In this document: one piece after another, positions 1-7,042 of the stretch
Position numbering within the stretch: the first letter of the stretch is position 1
How the letters are laid out: the number at the start of each line of letters is the position of its first letter
Origin: Actinomycetes bacterium
GTDB lineage: Bacteria > Actinomycetota > Acidimicrobiia > Acidimicrobiales > RAAP-2
Assembly (NCBI GenBank): GCA_021777285.1
Contig: JAJYDR010000057.1
Location: forward strand, 1 to 13,810
Direction of reading: 5' to 3'
DNA: 13,810 bases
Notes under the pieces: model-generated
What the model was told of the DNA's origin: nothing
The model's input: the letters and a program-made list of their open reading frames with translations, nothing else
Databases searched by the model: none
Made by a program: the position numbers and the translations under genes

Positions 1-167
1 TCTGCCCACCCCGACCCGGCCCCATCTCGAGACGGCGTGACTTCATAAGAGGCTGCCTCCGCTGGATGGCTCATGATTGGTCTGTCCGCCAGATCTCGAC
101 CGACTTGACAATCGATAGGAGGATCGGTCATTGCCGTCACGGCGCGCTGCCTCGGTAACCTTGAGGG
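1..167. other. Upstream region without a recognised gene
   Basis: I see no convincing gene in these bases. Open frames crossing it on the minus strand are antisense shadows of the hydrolase gene and have an Arg-rich composition without domain character. The region contains a perfect TTGACA at 105-110 with no good -10 box 16-18 bases later, and the better placed promoter described at 131-161. Confidence 0.5.
131..161 (+). promoter_or_regulatory. Candidate leaderless promoter of the hydrolase operon
   Basis: A TAACCT box (156-161) lies 6 bases before the GTG start at 168, so transcription would begin at or next to the start codon. A TTGCCG (131-136) could be the -35, but the spacer would be 19 bp, longer than ideal. 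No Shine-Dalgarno precedes the GTG, which agrees with a leaderless transcript. The same arrangement recurs at 6665, 7962 and 10690. Confidence 0.45.
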
Positions 168-926
168 GTGCTGCGGACCTTCGGTGACGGGACCATCTTT
201 GGTGAAGTCGCCGGGGAAGGCCCCGTCGACGTGGTGCTGCTCCACGGGTGGGCCCGTCGGGGCCGGGACTTCGACGCCGTCCAATCCGTACTCGCGCGCG
301 CCGGACGCTCGTCCGTGGCCCTCGACCTGCCGGGGTTCGGATCCTCACCACCCCCATCGGTCGCGGGCGGCGCCCGTTACTACGCGACCCTCGTCGCTCC
401 GGTGCTCGGTGAACTGGGCCGACCGGTCCTCGTGGTGGGACACTCCTTCGGTGGTCGAATCGCCACGGTGATCGCCGCCGAGCACCCCGAGCTGGTGACG
501 AGCGTGATCCTGACTGGCAGCCCACTGCTGCGCGAGCGGGTAACTGTTCGATCGCCGCGCCCGTACCGGACGATCCGGTGGCTGCACCGACGCGGCTGGC
601 TGTCCGACGAGCGCCTCGAGGCGGCCCGGCACAAGTACGGATCGACCGATTACCGCGCCGCGTCGGGAATCATTCGCGACGTGCTCGTGGCGACCGTCGC
701 CGAGGGCTACGAAGACGAGCTCGCGCGCATCGAGGTGCCCGTCGCCTTCCTGTGGGGCGAGCTCGACACGGTCGTACCCGTGGGCGTCGCCGAGCGCGCC
801 AACGCGCTGCTGCGCACGCCCGACGCCGACGGACGACGCCTGCGGGTCCTGCCGGGCATCGGCCATCTGGTGCCCATCGAAGCGCCGGCCGCGCTGTGCG
901 AATTGATCGACGAGGTGCTCGGGTGA
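168..926 (+). CDS. Alpha/beta hydrolase fold protein
   Basis: A 252-residue single-domain alpha/beta hydrolase, the usual size for the family. The HGW oxyanion segment is at 26-28, the nucleophile elbow GHSFGG at 91-96 (Ser93), the likely acid Asp200 in GELD, and the catalytic His233 in GIGH. A lid-like, Arg-rich helical region lies at about 120-185. No signal peptide is visible, so it is probably cytoplasmic. The substrate cannot be told from sequence; an esterase, peptidase or C-C hydrolase activity are all possible. It is the first gene of an operon: its TGA overlaps the GTG of the Mur-ligase gene by 4 bp, which suggests translational coupling and a role linked to cell-wall precursor synthesis. 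The GTG start was chosen because a TANNNT box sits 6 bases upstream and the fold begins immediately after it. Confidence 0.9.
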   Translation: MLRTFGDGTIFGEVAGEGPVDVVLLHGWARRGRDFDAVQSVLARAGRSSVALDLPGFGSSPPPSVAGGARYYATLVAPVLGELGRPVLVVGHSFGGRIATVIAAEHPELVTSVILTGSPLLRERVTVRSPRPYRTIRWLHRRGWLSDERLEAARHKYGSTDYRAASGIIRDVLVATVAEGYEDELARIEVPVAFLWGELDTVVPVGVAERANALLRTPDADGRRLRVLPGIGHLVPIEAPAALCELIDEVLG

Positions 927-2485
927 GGGTAGCGATCGAGGTGGTGACGGCGCTCGCGGTGGCGAGCGCGTACGGCGCCCAGCTGGTCCGGTGGCTTCGC
1001 GTCCTGCAGCGCGAGCACTACGTGCCGGCGTCGCTGGCGAGGTTCCTCGGGCGCTGGACCTCGCCCCAGGTCGCGCGGGCGTCGGCGCCCGAACGCAGTA
1101 ACCTGCGCCGGCCAGTGACGCTCAGCCACGTGCTCTTTCTCGTGCTGATCGTCGGTTTCGTGCTCGCGAGCCCGGTGATCCTGGTCGTCGACGCAATCCT
1201 CTACGGCTGGCTCTGCCCGACGGGACTCTCGCTGCGCGGGCGAACCAGCGCGCTGCACTGGACGCGGCGCTCGACGACCATCGCGGTCGTGGCGAGCGTG
1301 ATGGCCGTCGCGATCGGGTTGCTCGGTGCGCTGACGCCCGAGCCGTGGCTCGGGATCGTCGTCGTGGTGTGGGCCGTGCCCGCGCTGCTCGACGTGGCGA
1401 CGCGGGTGCTGGCGCCCTACGAGGACCGCCGCGCGCGCGAGTTCGTCGACCGAGCGCGCGCACGCCTGGCGCGCGTAGCGCCGACGGTCGTCGGGATCAC
1501 CGGCTCCTACGGCAAGACCTCCACGAAGAATCACCTGGCCCAGCTGATGGACGGCTCCGTCGTCGCCTCGCCGCGCAGCTTCAACAATCGGGCCGGACTA
1601 TCGCGGGCGATCAACGAGAACCTCGCTGACGGTACGACCGTGTTCATCGCGGAGATGGGCACCTTCGGCCCGGGCGAGATCCGGGCCATGTGCGACTGGT
1701 GCCCACCGACGGTCGCCGTCGTCACCGCGATCGGACCCGTCCACCTCGAACGCATGGGTTCGCTCGAGGTGATCGACGCCGCCAAGTTCGAGATCACCGA
1801 GCGGGCGTCGGTGGTCGTGCTCAACGTCGACGACGAGCGGCTGCGCCGCTGGGTCGAGCGCCTGGAGGCGTCGGGCAAGCGGGTCGTGCGCGCCGGATCG
1901 ACTTCCACGGACGCCCAGGTGCGCGTCGTGCGCGACGGTACCCAGTGGCGCGTGGCGATCGACGGACACGAGACGACTTCGCACCCGAGCATCGTCGGCG
2001 TTCAGCCGAGCAACCTCGCGGTCGCGATCGCGACGGCCATCGAGCTCGGCGAAGACCGACAACGGGTCCTCGCACGCATCAGCGGGGTGTCGCCGGTCGC
2101 GAACCGGGCGAACGTGGTGACGGCGCCCTCGGGCGTCCTGGTGATCGACGACACCTTCAACGCCAACCCGGCCAGTTCGGTGGCCGCCGTCGACGTGTTG
2201 GTGGGTCTGGACGTCTCGGGACGTCGGGTACTCGTGACACCCGGCATGGTCGAACTCGGCCGCGACCAGTACGGTCAGAATCTGGCGCTGGCGCGCCGCG
2301 CGCGCGCCCTCGGAGTGGAGCTGGTCGTCGTCGGTCGCACGAATGCGCTGGCGCTGGCGATGGGCTACGAACAGCGGCCGCGTCGCTTTGACCGGCGTGA
2401 ACAGGCGGTGGCGTGGGTTCGCGAAACGCTGGGCGCCGGCGACGCGGTGTTGTATCTCAACGACCTGCCCGACAACTACCCTTGA
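923..2485 (+). CDS. Membrane-anchored MurF-type Mur ligase
   Basis: A 520-residue ATP-dependent amide ligase of the Mur family. Residues 1-185 are a membrane region with likely helices near 4-20, 68-94, 118-136 and 143-162. The central ATPase domain follows: the P-loop is GSYGKTST (194-201), then FNNRAG (220-225), EMGTFGPGEI (244-253), and the IGPVHLERMGS segment (270-280) that in MurF contacts ATP and Mg. The C-terminal domain has DDTFNANP (409-416). MurF joins D-Ala-D-Ala to the UDP-MurNAc peptide. Here the usual N-terminal UDP-substrate domain is absent and membrane helices take its place, so the enzyme probably works at the membrane, perhaps on a lipid-linked or variant precursor (inference). 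The GTG overlaps the hydrolase stop; an in-frame start at 578 would lie inside that gene. The neighbouring Ddl-like gene supports a dipeptide-adding role. Confidence 0.85.
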   Translation: MRVAIEVVTALAVASAYGAQLVRWLRVLQREHYVPASLARFLGRWTSPQVARASAPERSNLRRPVTLSHVLFLVLIVGFVLASPVILVVDAILYGWLCPTGLSLRGRTSALHWTRRSTTIAVVASVMAVAIGLLGALTPEPWLGIVVVVWAVPALLDVATRVLAPYEDRRAREFVDRARARLARVAPTVVGITGSYGKTSTKNHLAQLMDGSVVASPRSFNNRAGLSRAINENLADGTTVFIAEMGTFGPGEIRAMCDWCPPTVAVVTAIGPVHLERMGSLEVIDAAKFEITERASVVVLNVDDERLRRWVERLEASGKRVVRAGSTSTDAQVRVVRDGTQWRVAIDGHETTSHPSIVGVQPSNLAVAIATAIELGEDRQRVLARISGVSPVANRANVVTAPSGVLVIDDTFNANPASSVAAVDVLVGLDVSGRRVLVTPGMVELGRDQYGQNLALARRARALGVELVVVGRTNALALAMGYEQRPRRFDRREQAVAWVRETLGAGDAVLYLNDLPDNYP

Positions 2486-2511
2486 TGGTCGGTCTAGGAA
2501 CGAGGTGAGCG

Positions 2512-3618
2512 GTGTCCAGTGGTGTGATTTACGGCGGGCCGTCGCCCGAGCACGACGTATCGATCCTGACGGGGCTCCAGGCCCTGCGCGAGTTGCGCCG
2601 GAGTGACTCGGCCGCCGCGGGCATCTACTGGACCAAGACCGGCGACTTCTACCTGGTGAACGGCGAGGTGGAGGCCGAGGCGTTCGTGGACGGCGTGCCG
2701 CGCGGCTCGTCGATGCTGACGCTGCGCGTCGGTGACGGCGGTGGATTCTTCACCTCGGGGGGCCGCCTGGGCAAGGACCGTCGCCTCGACGTCGACGTCG
2801 TGGTCCTGGCCACGCACGGGGGACCGGGCGAGGACGGTTCGCTCCAGGCCATTCTCGACCTCGCGGGCCTGGCCTACACGGGTCCGACCGTGGCCGGCGC
2901 CGCGCTGGGGATGGACAAGTGGGCCTTTGGCGCCGTCGCGGCGGCGGCCGGACTGCCGACCCTGCCGCGTGTCCTGCTCAGCGAGGCCACGTCGTCGCTG
3001 CCGTTCGACGGCCCCTACATCTTGAAGCCCCGGTTCGGCGGCTCCTCCATCGGCATCGACGTCGTCGGTGACCTCGCGACCGCACTGGCCCGGTTGCGCG
3101 CCAACAGCCACTTCGCGCTCGGCTGCGTGGTCGAGCCCTTCCGCGCCGACCTGGTCGACGTGCAGGTGGCCGTGCGCAGCTATCCGACGCTCGAACTCTC
3201 CGCGATCGAGCGGCCCCTTCGGCGGGCGCTCAATGCGGAGATTCTCGACTACCGCGACAAGTACGTGGGCGGCGAAGGCATGGTGTCGGCACCCCGGGAG
3301 ATCCCGGCCGTGCTCGCTCCGGGCCAGGCCGAGCGGATCGTCGAAGTCGCACGCGCCGTGGCCGCGGTCGCGTCGGTGCGCGGCGTCGCCCGGATCGACT
3401 TTCTCGCCAACGACGACGAGGTCTACCTCAACGAGATCAACACCATCCCCGGGTCACTCGCCAAGCACCTCTTCGTCGAGCCGGTTCTGCCGTTCGGCAA
3501 GTTGCTCGCCGACCTCGTGGCCGAGGCCCGGGAGCGTCCGGCGCACCGCTACAGCTCAGCCGGCGCCGACGGGCTCGTCCTACGCAGCGCCGGTACGATC
3601 GCCGCCAAACTGGCGTAG
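2512..3618 (+). CDS. D-alanine--D-alanine ligase-like ATP-grasp enzyme
   Basis: A 368-residue ATP-grasp ligase of the Ddl family, which condenses two D-alanines using ATP. Visible motifs: GGPSPEHDVS near the N-terminus (8-17, Glu13 for the first D-Ala), THGGPGEDG (101-109), YTGP (122-125), GMDK (133-136), KPRFGGSSIG (172-181), DYRDKY (246-251), RIDF (294-297) and the Mg-binding NEINTIPG (307-314). The second-substrate loop reads GMVSAPREIPA rather than the common T.Y.CPA form, and the terminal motif is PGSLAKHLF, so this is a divergent subgroup whose second substrate could differ from D-Ala. The GTG start has a GAGG Shine-Dalgarno (2502-2505) with a 6-base gap, 26 bases after the Mur-ligase stop. 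Its last 39 bp overlap the convergent BTAD-type gene. Confidence 0.88.
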   Translation: MSSGVIYGGPSPEHDVSILTGLQALRELRRSDSAAAGIYWTKTGDFYLVNGEVEAEAFVDGVPRGSSMLTLRVGDGGGFFTSGGRLGKDRRLDVDVVVLATHGGPGEDGSLQAILDLAGLAYTGPTVAGAALGMDKWAFGAVAAAAGLPTLPRVLLSEATSSLPFDGPYILKPRFGGSSIGIDVVGDLATALARLRANSHFALGCVVEPFRADLVDVQVAVRSYPTLELSAIERPLRRALNAEILDYRDKYVGGEGMVSAPREIPAVLAPGQAERIVEVARAVAAVASVRGVARIDFLANDDEVYLNEINTIPGSLAKHLFVEPVLPFGKLLADLVAEARERPAHRYSSAGADGLVLRSAGTIAAKLA

Positions 3619-5199
3619 CCGCGGCACGCGCGCGAGCGCGTCGGCCAGCACGTCGTTGAACGGGTCGAGCAACCGTCCCCGCTCGATGGCCCAGTAGGCC
3701 CGCTCGACGTCACCCGCGTCGAGGGCCGCCTCGTGCAGTGCGAGGGCAGCCCACTCGCCATCACGCTGGAGCCGCGCCAGGTGTCCCTCGATCGTGAACC
3801 ACTCGAAGCCGTGGCGCACGCCGGCGAGCGGCTCACCGCGCACCAGGTTGAGCGCCTGGATCAACAGCGGCGCCGCGTCGGCGTTCGAGCGCCGGCGGGC
3901 GTCTCGCACGAGGTCGTGCAGTCGCCCTACGTCACTGGTCACGCCGTGCAGTCGGTAGAGGCCATCCGCCGACACCGGGTGCAGCCGCGGGCCATCGGCG
4001 TCGGTGCCGAGGCTCCGGCGAACGCTCGTCGCGGTGTTGGCGAGGGTGCGCAGCGAGGCGTCGACGTCGGCGTGGACGAGCACGCGCGATCGGAGCCGGT
4101 CGCCGCTGACGGCCTCGCCGCGGTGCAGCGTGGCGTACGCCACCATCTCGATGCTGCGCCGACGCAGTGAGGGCGTGAAGGGCTCGACGAGCCCGTGCAC
4201 GACGGGGTCGGGTCGGAGTAACTCCACGAAGACGCCCGGTTCGTCGCGAGCCGGTTCGTCCTCGGCGAAGCCGGCGAAGGATACCGTGCCAAGCTCGCGA
4301 CGCTCGGGGCGCACGTCGTTCGTTCGGTCCAGGGTGACGGTGCACGCTCGTAGCGCATCGTCGAGCGCGTCCGGGTCGCCCAGGTAGACCACGAGATGAC
4401 GTCGCACCGACCGGATGGCGAGCGCGCGCAGAAAGTCGTAGTCGACGTCGGTCGCGACGATGCGCCCACCGTCGTGCAAGCCGACCATGTTCTCGACCAA
4501 GTGGTCCCTTGTCCAGTGCGGCGGGATTCGCAGCGTCCCGCCCTCGCGCGCGAAGGCGACGAGCGGCTCGCTGTCGTCATCGGCCACGACGCACGCGACG
4601 ACCGGCGTGTCGTCGAACGACGGCGCGGCGAAGGCGTAGTCGTGGGCCACCCGCACGACACCGTCGCGTCGGGTACCGATGACCCGACGCAGGTGACTGA
4701 CGAGTGACGGGTCGGCGCCGCGCAGTAGGGCGATGACGTCGTCGATGTCGTCGTCGTCGGTCTGTTCGAAGCGTGACAGGTCGCGACGCCGTTTGGCCAT
4801 CAACGCCAGGGGCAGCGCCCCGAGGCCGGCCACTGGTCGGGGGCGTGGCGCCGGGTCGCGGTGGACCGCCGTCGCCACGGCACCCGAGGGCGGCGAGCTC
4901 GAGTGCATCGGGGCCGATGGCGACGGCCCCAGCGCGAGCGCCGCGACGATGAGTCCGGCGAGCCAGGCGGTTCCCCCCAACCCCAGCGCCGCCCCGTGGC
5001 GCAGTTGTCCCACGTTGCGCAGCAACTGGACGACGAAGGCGAGCCAGAACAGCGCGAGTGCGACGAGCAGGGCTCGAACGACGGCGGCGTCGGATCGTTG
5101 GGCAACGACCGACCACCTGGTCACGACGACGTACGGGGTGAATAGAAAGTAGACACCCAATGCCACGCCGTGCAGCGGTCCAGTGGCGAAGCGCTTCAC
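3580..5199 (-). CDS. Membrane protein with C-terminal winged-helix/BTAD-like regulator region
   Basis: A 539-residue protein. The N-terminus has about three transmembrane helices (9-27, 40-60, 70-90), a Pro/Ser-rich linker, and a further short hydrophobic stretch near 116-130 followed by a basic MAKRRRD segment. The remaining cytoplasmic part ends in a winged-helix-like region (around FVELLRPD, RRRSIEMVAYATLHRGE, then ANTATSVRRSLG) and a helical repeat region (ALNLVRGEPLAGV onward) resembling the bacterial transcriptional activator domain (BTAD) of SARP/AfsR regulators. Family members I know often carry a LysM domain between the membrane and regulator parts; none is visible here. The GTG start at 5199 overlaps the stop of the upstream gene by 4 bp. 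The frame stays open as far as 6153, but that extension runs through two other genes. Likely role: membrane-tethered regulator (inference). Its 3' end overlaps the Ddl-like gene by 39 bp. Confidence 0.75.
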   Translation of the reverse strand: MKRFATGPLHGVALGVYFLFTPYVVVTRWSVVAQRSDAAVVRALLVALALFWLAFVVQLLRNVGQLRHGAALGLGGTAWLAGLIVAALALGPSPSAPMHSSSPPSGAVATAVHRDPAPRPRPVAGLGALPLALMAKRRRDLSRFEQTDDDDIDDVIALLRGADPSLVSHLRRVIGTRRDGVVRVAHDYAFAAPSFDDTPVVACVVADDDSEPLVAFAREGGTLRIPPHWTRDHLVENMVGLHDGGRIVATDVDYDFLRALAIRSVRRHLVVYLGDPDALDDALRACTVTLDRTNDVRPERRELGTVSFAGFAEDEPARDEPGVFVELLRPDPVVHGLVEPFTPSLRRRSIEMVAYATLHRGEAVSGDRLRSRVLVHADVDASLRTLANTATSVRRSLGTDADGPRLHPVSADGLYRLHGVTSDVGRLHDLVRDARRRSNADAAPLLIQALNLVRGEPLAGVRHGFEWFTIEGHLARLQRDGEWAALALHEAALDAGDVERAYWAIERGRLLDPFNDVLADALARVPRLRQFGGDRTGAA

Positions 5200-5825
5200 G
5201 GCGTCGGAACGATCTGCCAGCGAACGGGGCCGGCCGACGCGCTGATCAGGTGGAGCCGACAGGCCACCAGCGCGTTGATGCTGAGCGTCGTACTGACCGG
5301 TTGAGTCGATCCCGGACAGGACAGCTGGGCCAGCATCGGCGCGCTCGACTGGACGAGCCAGGTGCCCGGCCCCTGGAGCGGGACGTCCTCCGTGGCCCCG
5401 GCCGAGACCAGGTCCCCGACCAGCGCGCCGCTCGCGGCGCTGGCCACGAGCGAGGAGGCGGCTCGCGGCGCGGTCGCGGCGGTCGTCGTCGGCGATGGCG
5501 CGTCGGACGTCGCGGTCGCCAGCGCTCGGCGAGTCGGTGCGACGCTCGAGGTGCGAGCGGGTCTCGGGGCGGTCGCCGCCAACGTCGAGGTCGTCATCTC
5601 GGTAGTCGTTGGAACCGTGCGGTGGCCCATCGCTGGTTTGTTCGTCGCCGCACCACGAGCGCTCGCAATTGTCTTGGGCGAACCCGACACGCTGAACACG
5701 AGGACGAGCAACAGGATCGGACTCGACCAGAGGACGAGGTGCGTCGCTCGCAGCGACGTCACGCGAGGCATCATGAATCCACGGTATCGACGCGCGCGTA
5801 CCGTCGCCAAACTGGGTGAGGTCAT
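5196..5825 (-). CDS. Single-pass membrane protein with Thr/Ala/Ser/Pro stalk
   Basis: A protein of 209 residues, not assigned to a family. A basic N-terminus leads to one strong hydrophobic helix at about 29-48, then roughly 100 residues rich in Thr, Ala, Ser and Pro, as in an extracytoplasmic stalk. A compact C-terminal domain (about 150-209) has two cysteines, Cys170 and Cys189, that could form a disulfide outside the membrane. The ATG at 5825 lies 6 bases after the sigma-like gene's stop. An alternative ATG at 5774 (192 residues, still with the full helix) is preceded by a leaderless-style promoter, TTGGCG-18-TACCGT-6 bases-ATG, and may be the real or an additional start. The stop overlaps the BTAD-type gene's GTG by 4 bp, so the two are almost certainly co-translated and may act as a partner pair. 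Confidence 0.7.
   Translation of the reverse strand: MTSPSLATVRARRYRGFMMPRVTSLRATHLVLWSSPILLLVLVFSVSGSPKTIASARGAATNKPAMGHRTVPTTTEMTTSTLAATAPRPARTSSVAPTRRALATATSDAPSPTTTAATAPRAASSLVASAASGALVGDLVSAGATEDVPLQGPGTWLVQSSAPMLAQLSCPGSTQPVSTTLSINALVACRLHLISASAGPVRWQIVPTP
5781..5810 (-). promoter_or_regulatory. Candidate internal leaderless promoter
   Basis: On the minus strand TTGGCG (5810-5805), an 18-bp spacer and TACCGT (5786-5781) are followed after 6 bases by an in-frame ATG at 5774. This would start a leaderless transcript for the stalk protein and the BTAD-type gene independently of the sigma-like gene. It lies inside the longer version of the reading frame, so it may be chance. Confidence 0.35.
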
Positions 5826-5831
5826 CGCGAC

Positions 5832-6530
5832 TCACACGAGGAACCGGTAGGCGAAGCGCTGAAGTTCGTTCTGCAGTGATTGCGGGGCCGAGTGGTCCGC
5901 GGCGGCGAGGTCGCGCCACGATCGACCCTCGTAGACGCGCGCGTACGTGAGTCGCGCGAGACGCTCGTGCGGCCCGCCGCGGTGCGCTGCGAGTCGGTGC
6001 TCGAGCGACGAGTCCGTCGGGGCCGCGACGTCGTCGTCGAAGCCGCCGGCCGCCTGGACTGCCGCCTTCTCCTTGAGTAGCCAGCGCCGCAGGCGCCCGC
6101 GAAGCGCCGAGAGGATGTCGGGCGCCGCGTACGGGCGCGACTGACCGGCCCATTCGACCAGGAGTTCGCTCGCCAGGGCAATCGCCGCACCGACGGTTTC
6201 GCTCGGTTCGGTGACGACGCCTGCGCCGAAGCGCAACTGACGACAGACGCTCACGATACCGGGCAGCAGCGTCTGGAGCAACGCCCGGCGCACGTTGGCG
6301 TCGTCGGCCTCTTCGAGCATGACCTGGACGAGCCGCGCGCGCTCGAGCACTGGCCGCGCGGCGCGTACCTCGAGGGCGTCGACGAGGTCACCGAGGTCCT
6401 CGATCTCGCGCAGCGGCGCGTCGGGGTGTCGGTCGCGGAGCCGATGCAGGGCGGCGACCGACGGTGGTCGGTGCGCGGCGTGGTGCCAGTCGGTGCGCAG
6501 GTGGGCGAGTACGTCGTAGGTAGGTGTCAT
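5832..6530 (-). CDS. Divergent sigma-70-like regulatory protein
   Basis: A soluble protein of 232 residues. The part around 80-155 (RRALLQTLLPGIVSVCRQLRF, then a helix ending EWAGQSRPY and the basic segment LRGRLRRWLLKEK) has the helical layout of sigma-70 region 2. The C-terminal 190-232 (ARLTYARVYEGRSWRDLAAADHS... onward) resembles a region-4 helix-turn-helix. The likeness is structural pattern recognition, not a clear motif match, so a non-sigma helical protein is possible. The ATG at 6530 was chosen because the conserved-looking sequence starts there; upstream in-frame starts (6602, 6644) add an Arg/Cys-rich segment inside the divergent intergenic region. No strong Shine-Dalgarno is seen; GGTGG lies about 10 bases upstream. 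It heads the unit with the stalk and BTAD-type genes, suggesting it directs or modulates transcription together with them. Confidence 0.65.
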   Translation of the reverse strand: MTPTYDVLAHLRTDWHHAAHRPPSVAALHRLRDRHPDAPLREIEDLGDLVDALEVRAARPVLERARLVQVMLEEADDANVRRALLQTLLPGIVSVCRQLRFGAGVVTEPSETVGAAIALASELLVEWAGQSRPYAAPDILSALRGRLRRWLLKEKAAVQAAGGFDDDVAAPTDSSLEHRLAAHRGGPHERLARLTYARVYEGRSWRDLAAADHSAPQSLQNELQRFAYRFLV

Positions 6531-6605
6531 GAGACGAAGTCCACCGGGGTGTGCGCGTCGCAGCACGCACAGTCGGGCGACTCGGTACGCGCCAGTTTTC
6601 ATGCC

Positions 6606-6615
6606 CACGATCGTG
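6606..6615. promoter_or_regulatory. 10-bp palindrome between divergent genes
   Basis: CACGATCGTG is a perfect 10-bp palindrome in the 134-bp gap between the divergent sigma-like gene and the small acidic gene, 49 bp from the latter's ATG. It could be an operator for either direction. Such short palindromes also arise by chance in GC-rich DNA. Confidence 0.25.
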
Positions 6616-6652
6616 CCCAGTGCGACGCATAGCGGCGCGCACATAACCGACG

Positions 6653-6658
6653 TAGGCT
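6653..6658 (+). promoter_or_regulatory. Candidate -10 box of leaderless gene at 6665
   Basis: TAGGCT lies 6 bases before the ATG at 6665, so transcription would start at the start codon. No Shine-Dalgarno is present. No good -35 hexamer lies 16-18 bp upstream. The identical TAGGCT precedes the tRNA-Val gene. Confidence 0.45.
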
Positions 6659-6664
6659 GCGGCC

Positions 6665-7003
6665 ATGGACATCGAAGCCTTCTACCAGCAGAATGAGGCC
6701 CGGCGCGAGAGCGCGGAGTTCGAGTTCGGCGACGAGTGGAGCGACGCCACGGGCAACACCTACCGATTGTCGTGGGTCGAGGCGACGGGCGAGCTCTACC
6801 TGATGATCGGCCCGGAGGCGACGGTGAGCGAGGACATCTTCGGCGACTTCCTCGTGGCCGACGAGCCGGTGAGCGGCTTGACGGTCGTCGTGATCGGGAC
6901 CATCAGTTCCCTCGGCGCCCTCGAGGACCAGCTCGAGGGCTGGGAGGACGCGATGCTCGACGAGAACTCGCTCGAGTGGCTCTACGAACGGTTCAACGAC
7001 TAG
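6665..7003 (+). CDS. Small, strongly acidic hypothetical protein
   Basis: A protein of 112 residues that I do not recognise by function. It has about 27 Asp/Glu against 4 Arg and no Lys, so it is very acidic. It has no signal peptide or membrane helix; the centre alternates hydrophobic and polar residues (YRLSWVEATGELYLMIG, then LTVVVIGTI), suggesting a small beta-rich cytoplasmic fold, with a helical C-terminus (EGWEDAMLDENSLEWLYERF). The acidity could reflect a protein or nucleic-acid mimic or simply a soluble interaction domain. The ATG is supported by a TAGGCT box 6 bases upstream. It is divergent from the sigma-like gene and convergent with the lipoprotein gene, so it is probably transcribed alone. 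Confidence 0.8.
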   Translation: MDIEAFYQQNEARRESAEFEFGDEWSDATGNTYRLSWVEATGELYLMIGPEATVSEDIFGDFLVADEPVSGLTVVVIGTISSLGALEDQLEGWEDAMLDENSLEWLYERFND

Positions 7004-7004
7004 G

Positions 7005-7034
7005 TCGGTGGCGCGGCTCGGTCATCGCCACCGA
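7005..7034. terminator. Hairpin between convergent genes
   Basis: TCGGTGGCG (7005-7013) and CGCCACCGA (7026-7034) form a perfect 9-bp stem with a 12-base loop, just after the stop at 7003 and just before the convergent stop at 7043. There is no T-tract on either side, so it would act as a GC-rich bidirectional terminator or 3'-end stabiliser rather than a textbook intrinsic terminator. Confidence 0.6.
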
Positions 7035-7042
7035 ACAGTTCG

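Noticed and set aside
105..110. Perfect TTGACA as -35 of the first operon
   Set aside because: No acceptable -10 box lies 16-18 bp downstream; the TAACCT at 156-161 placed just before the GTG fits better.
578..922. In-frame extension of the Mur ligase upstream of 923
   Set aside because: It lies wholly inside the hydrolase gene, is Arg-rich without domain character, and the GTGA overlap at 923 gives a natural start.
707..1534. Long minus-strand frame over the hydrolase and Mur-ligase genes
   Set aside because: Arg/His-rich antisense shadow with no motif, opposite two clearly recognised proteins.
2512..3618. Vancomycin-resistance D-Ala-D-Lac ligase
   Set aside because: DYRDKY keeps the Tyr-Lys of D-Ala-D-Ala type enzymes and no vanH/vanX-like genes are present; the altered loop alone is not enough.
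5200..6153. Open frame extending the BTAD-type protein to 857 residues
   Set aside because: It runs through the stalk and sigma-like genes in another frame; openness is expected in high-G+C DNA, and the GTG at 5199 overlaps the upstream stop as in an operon.
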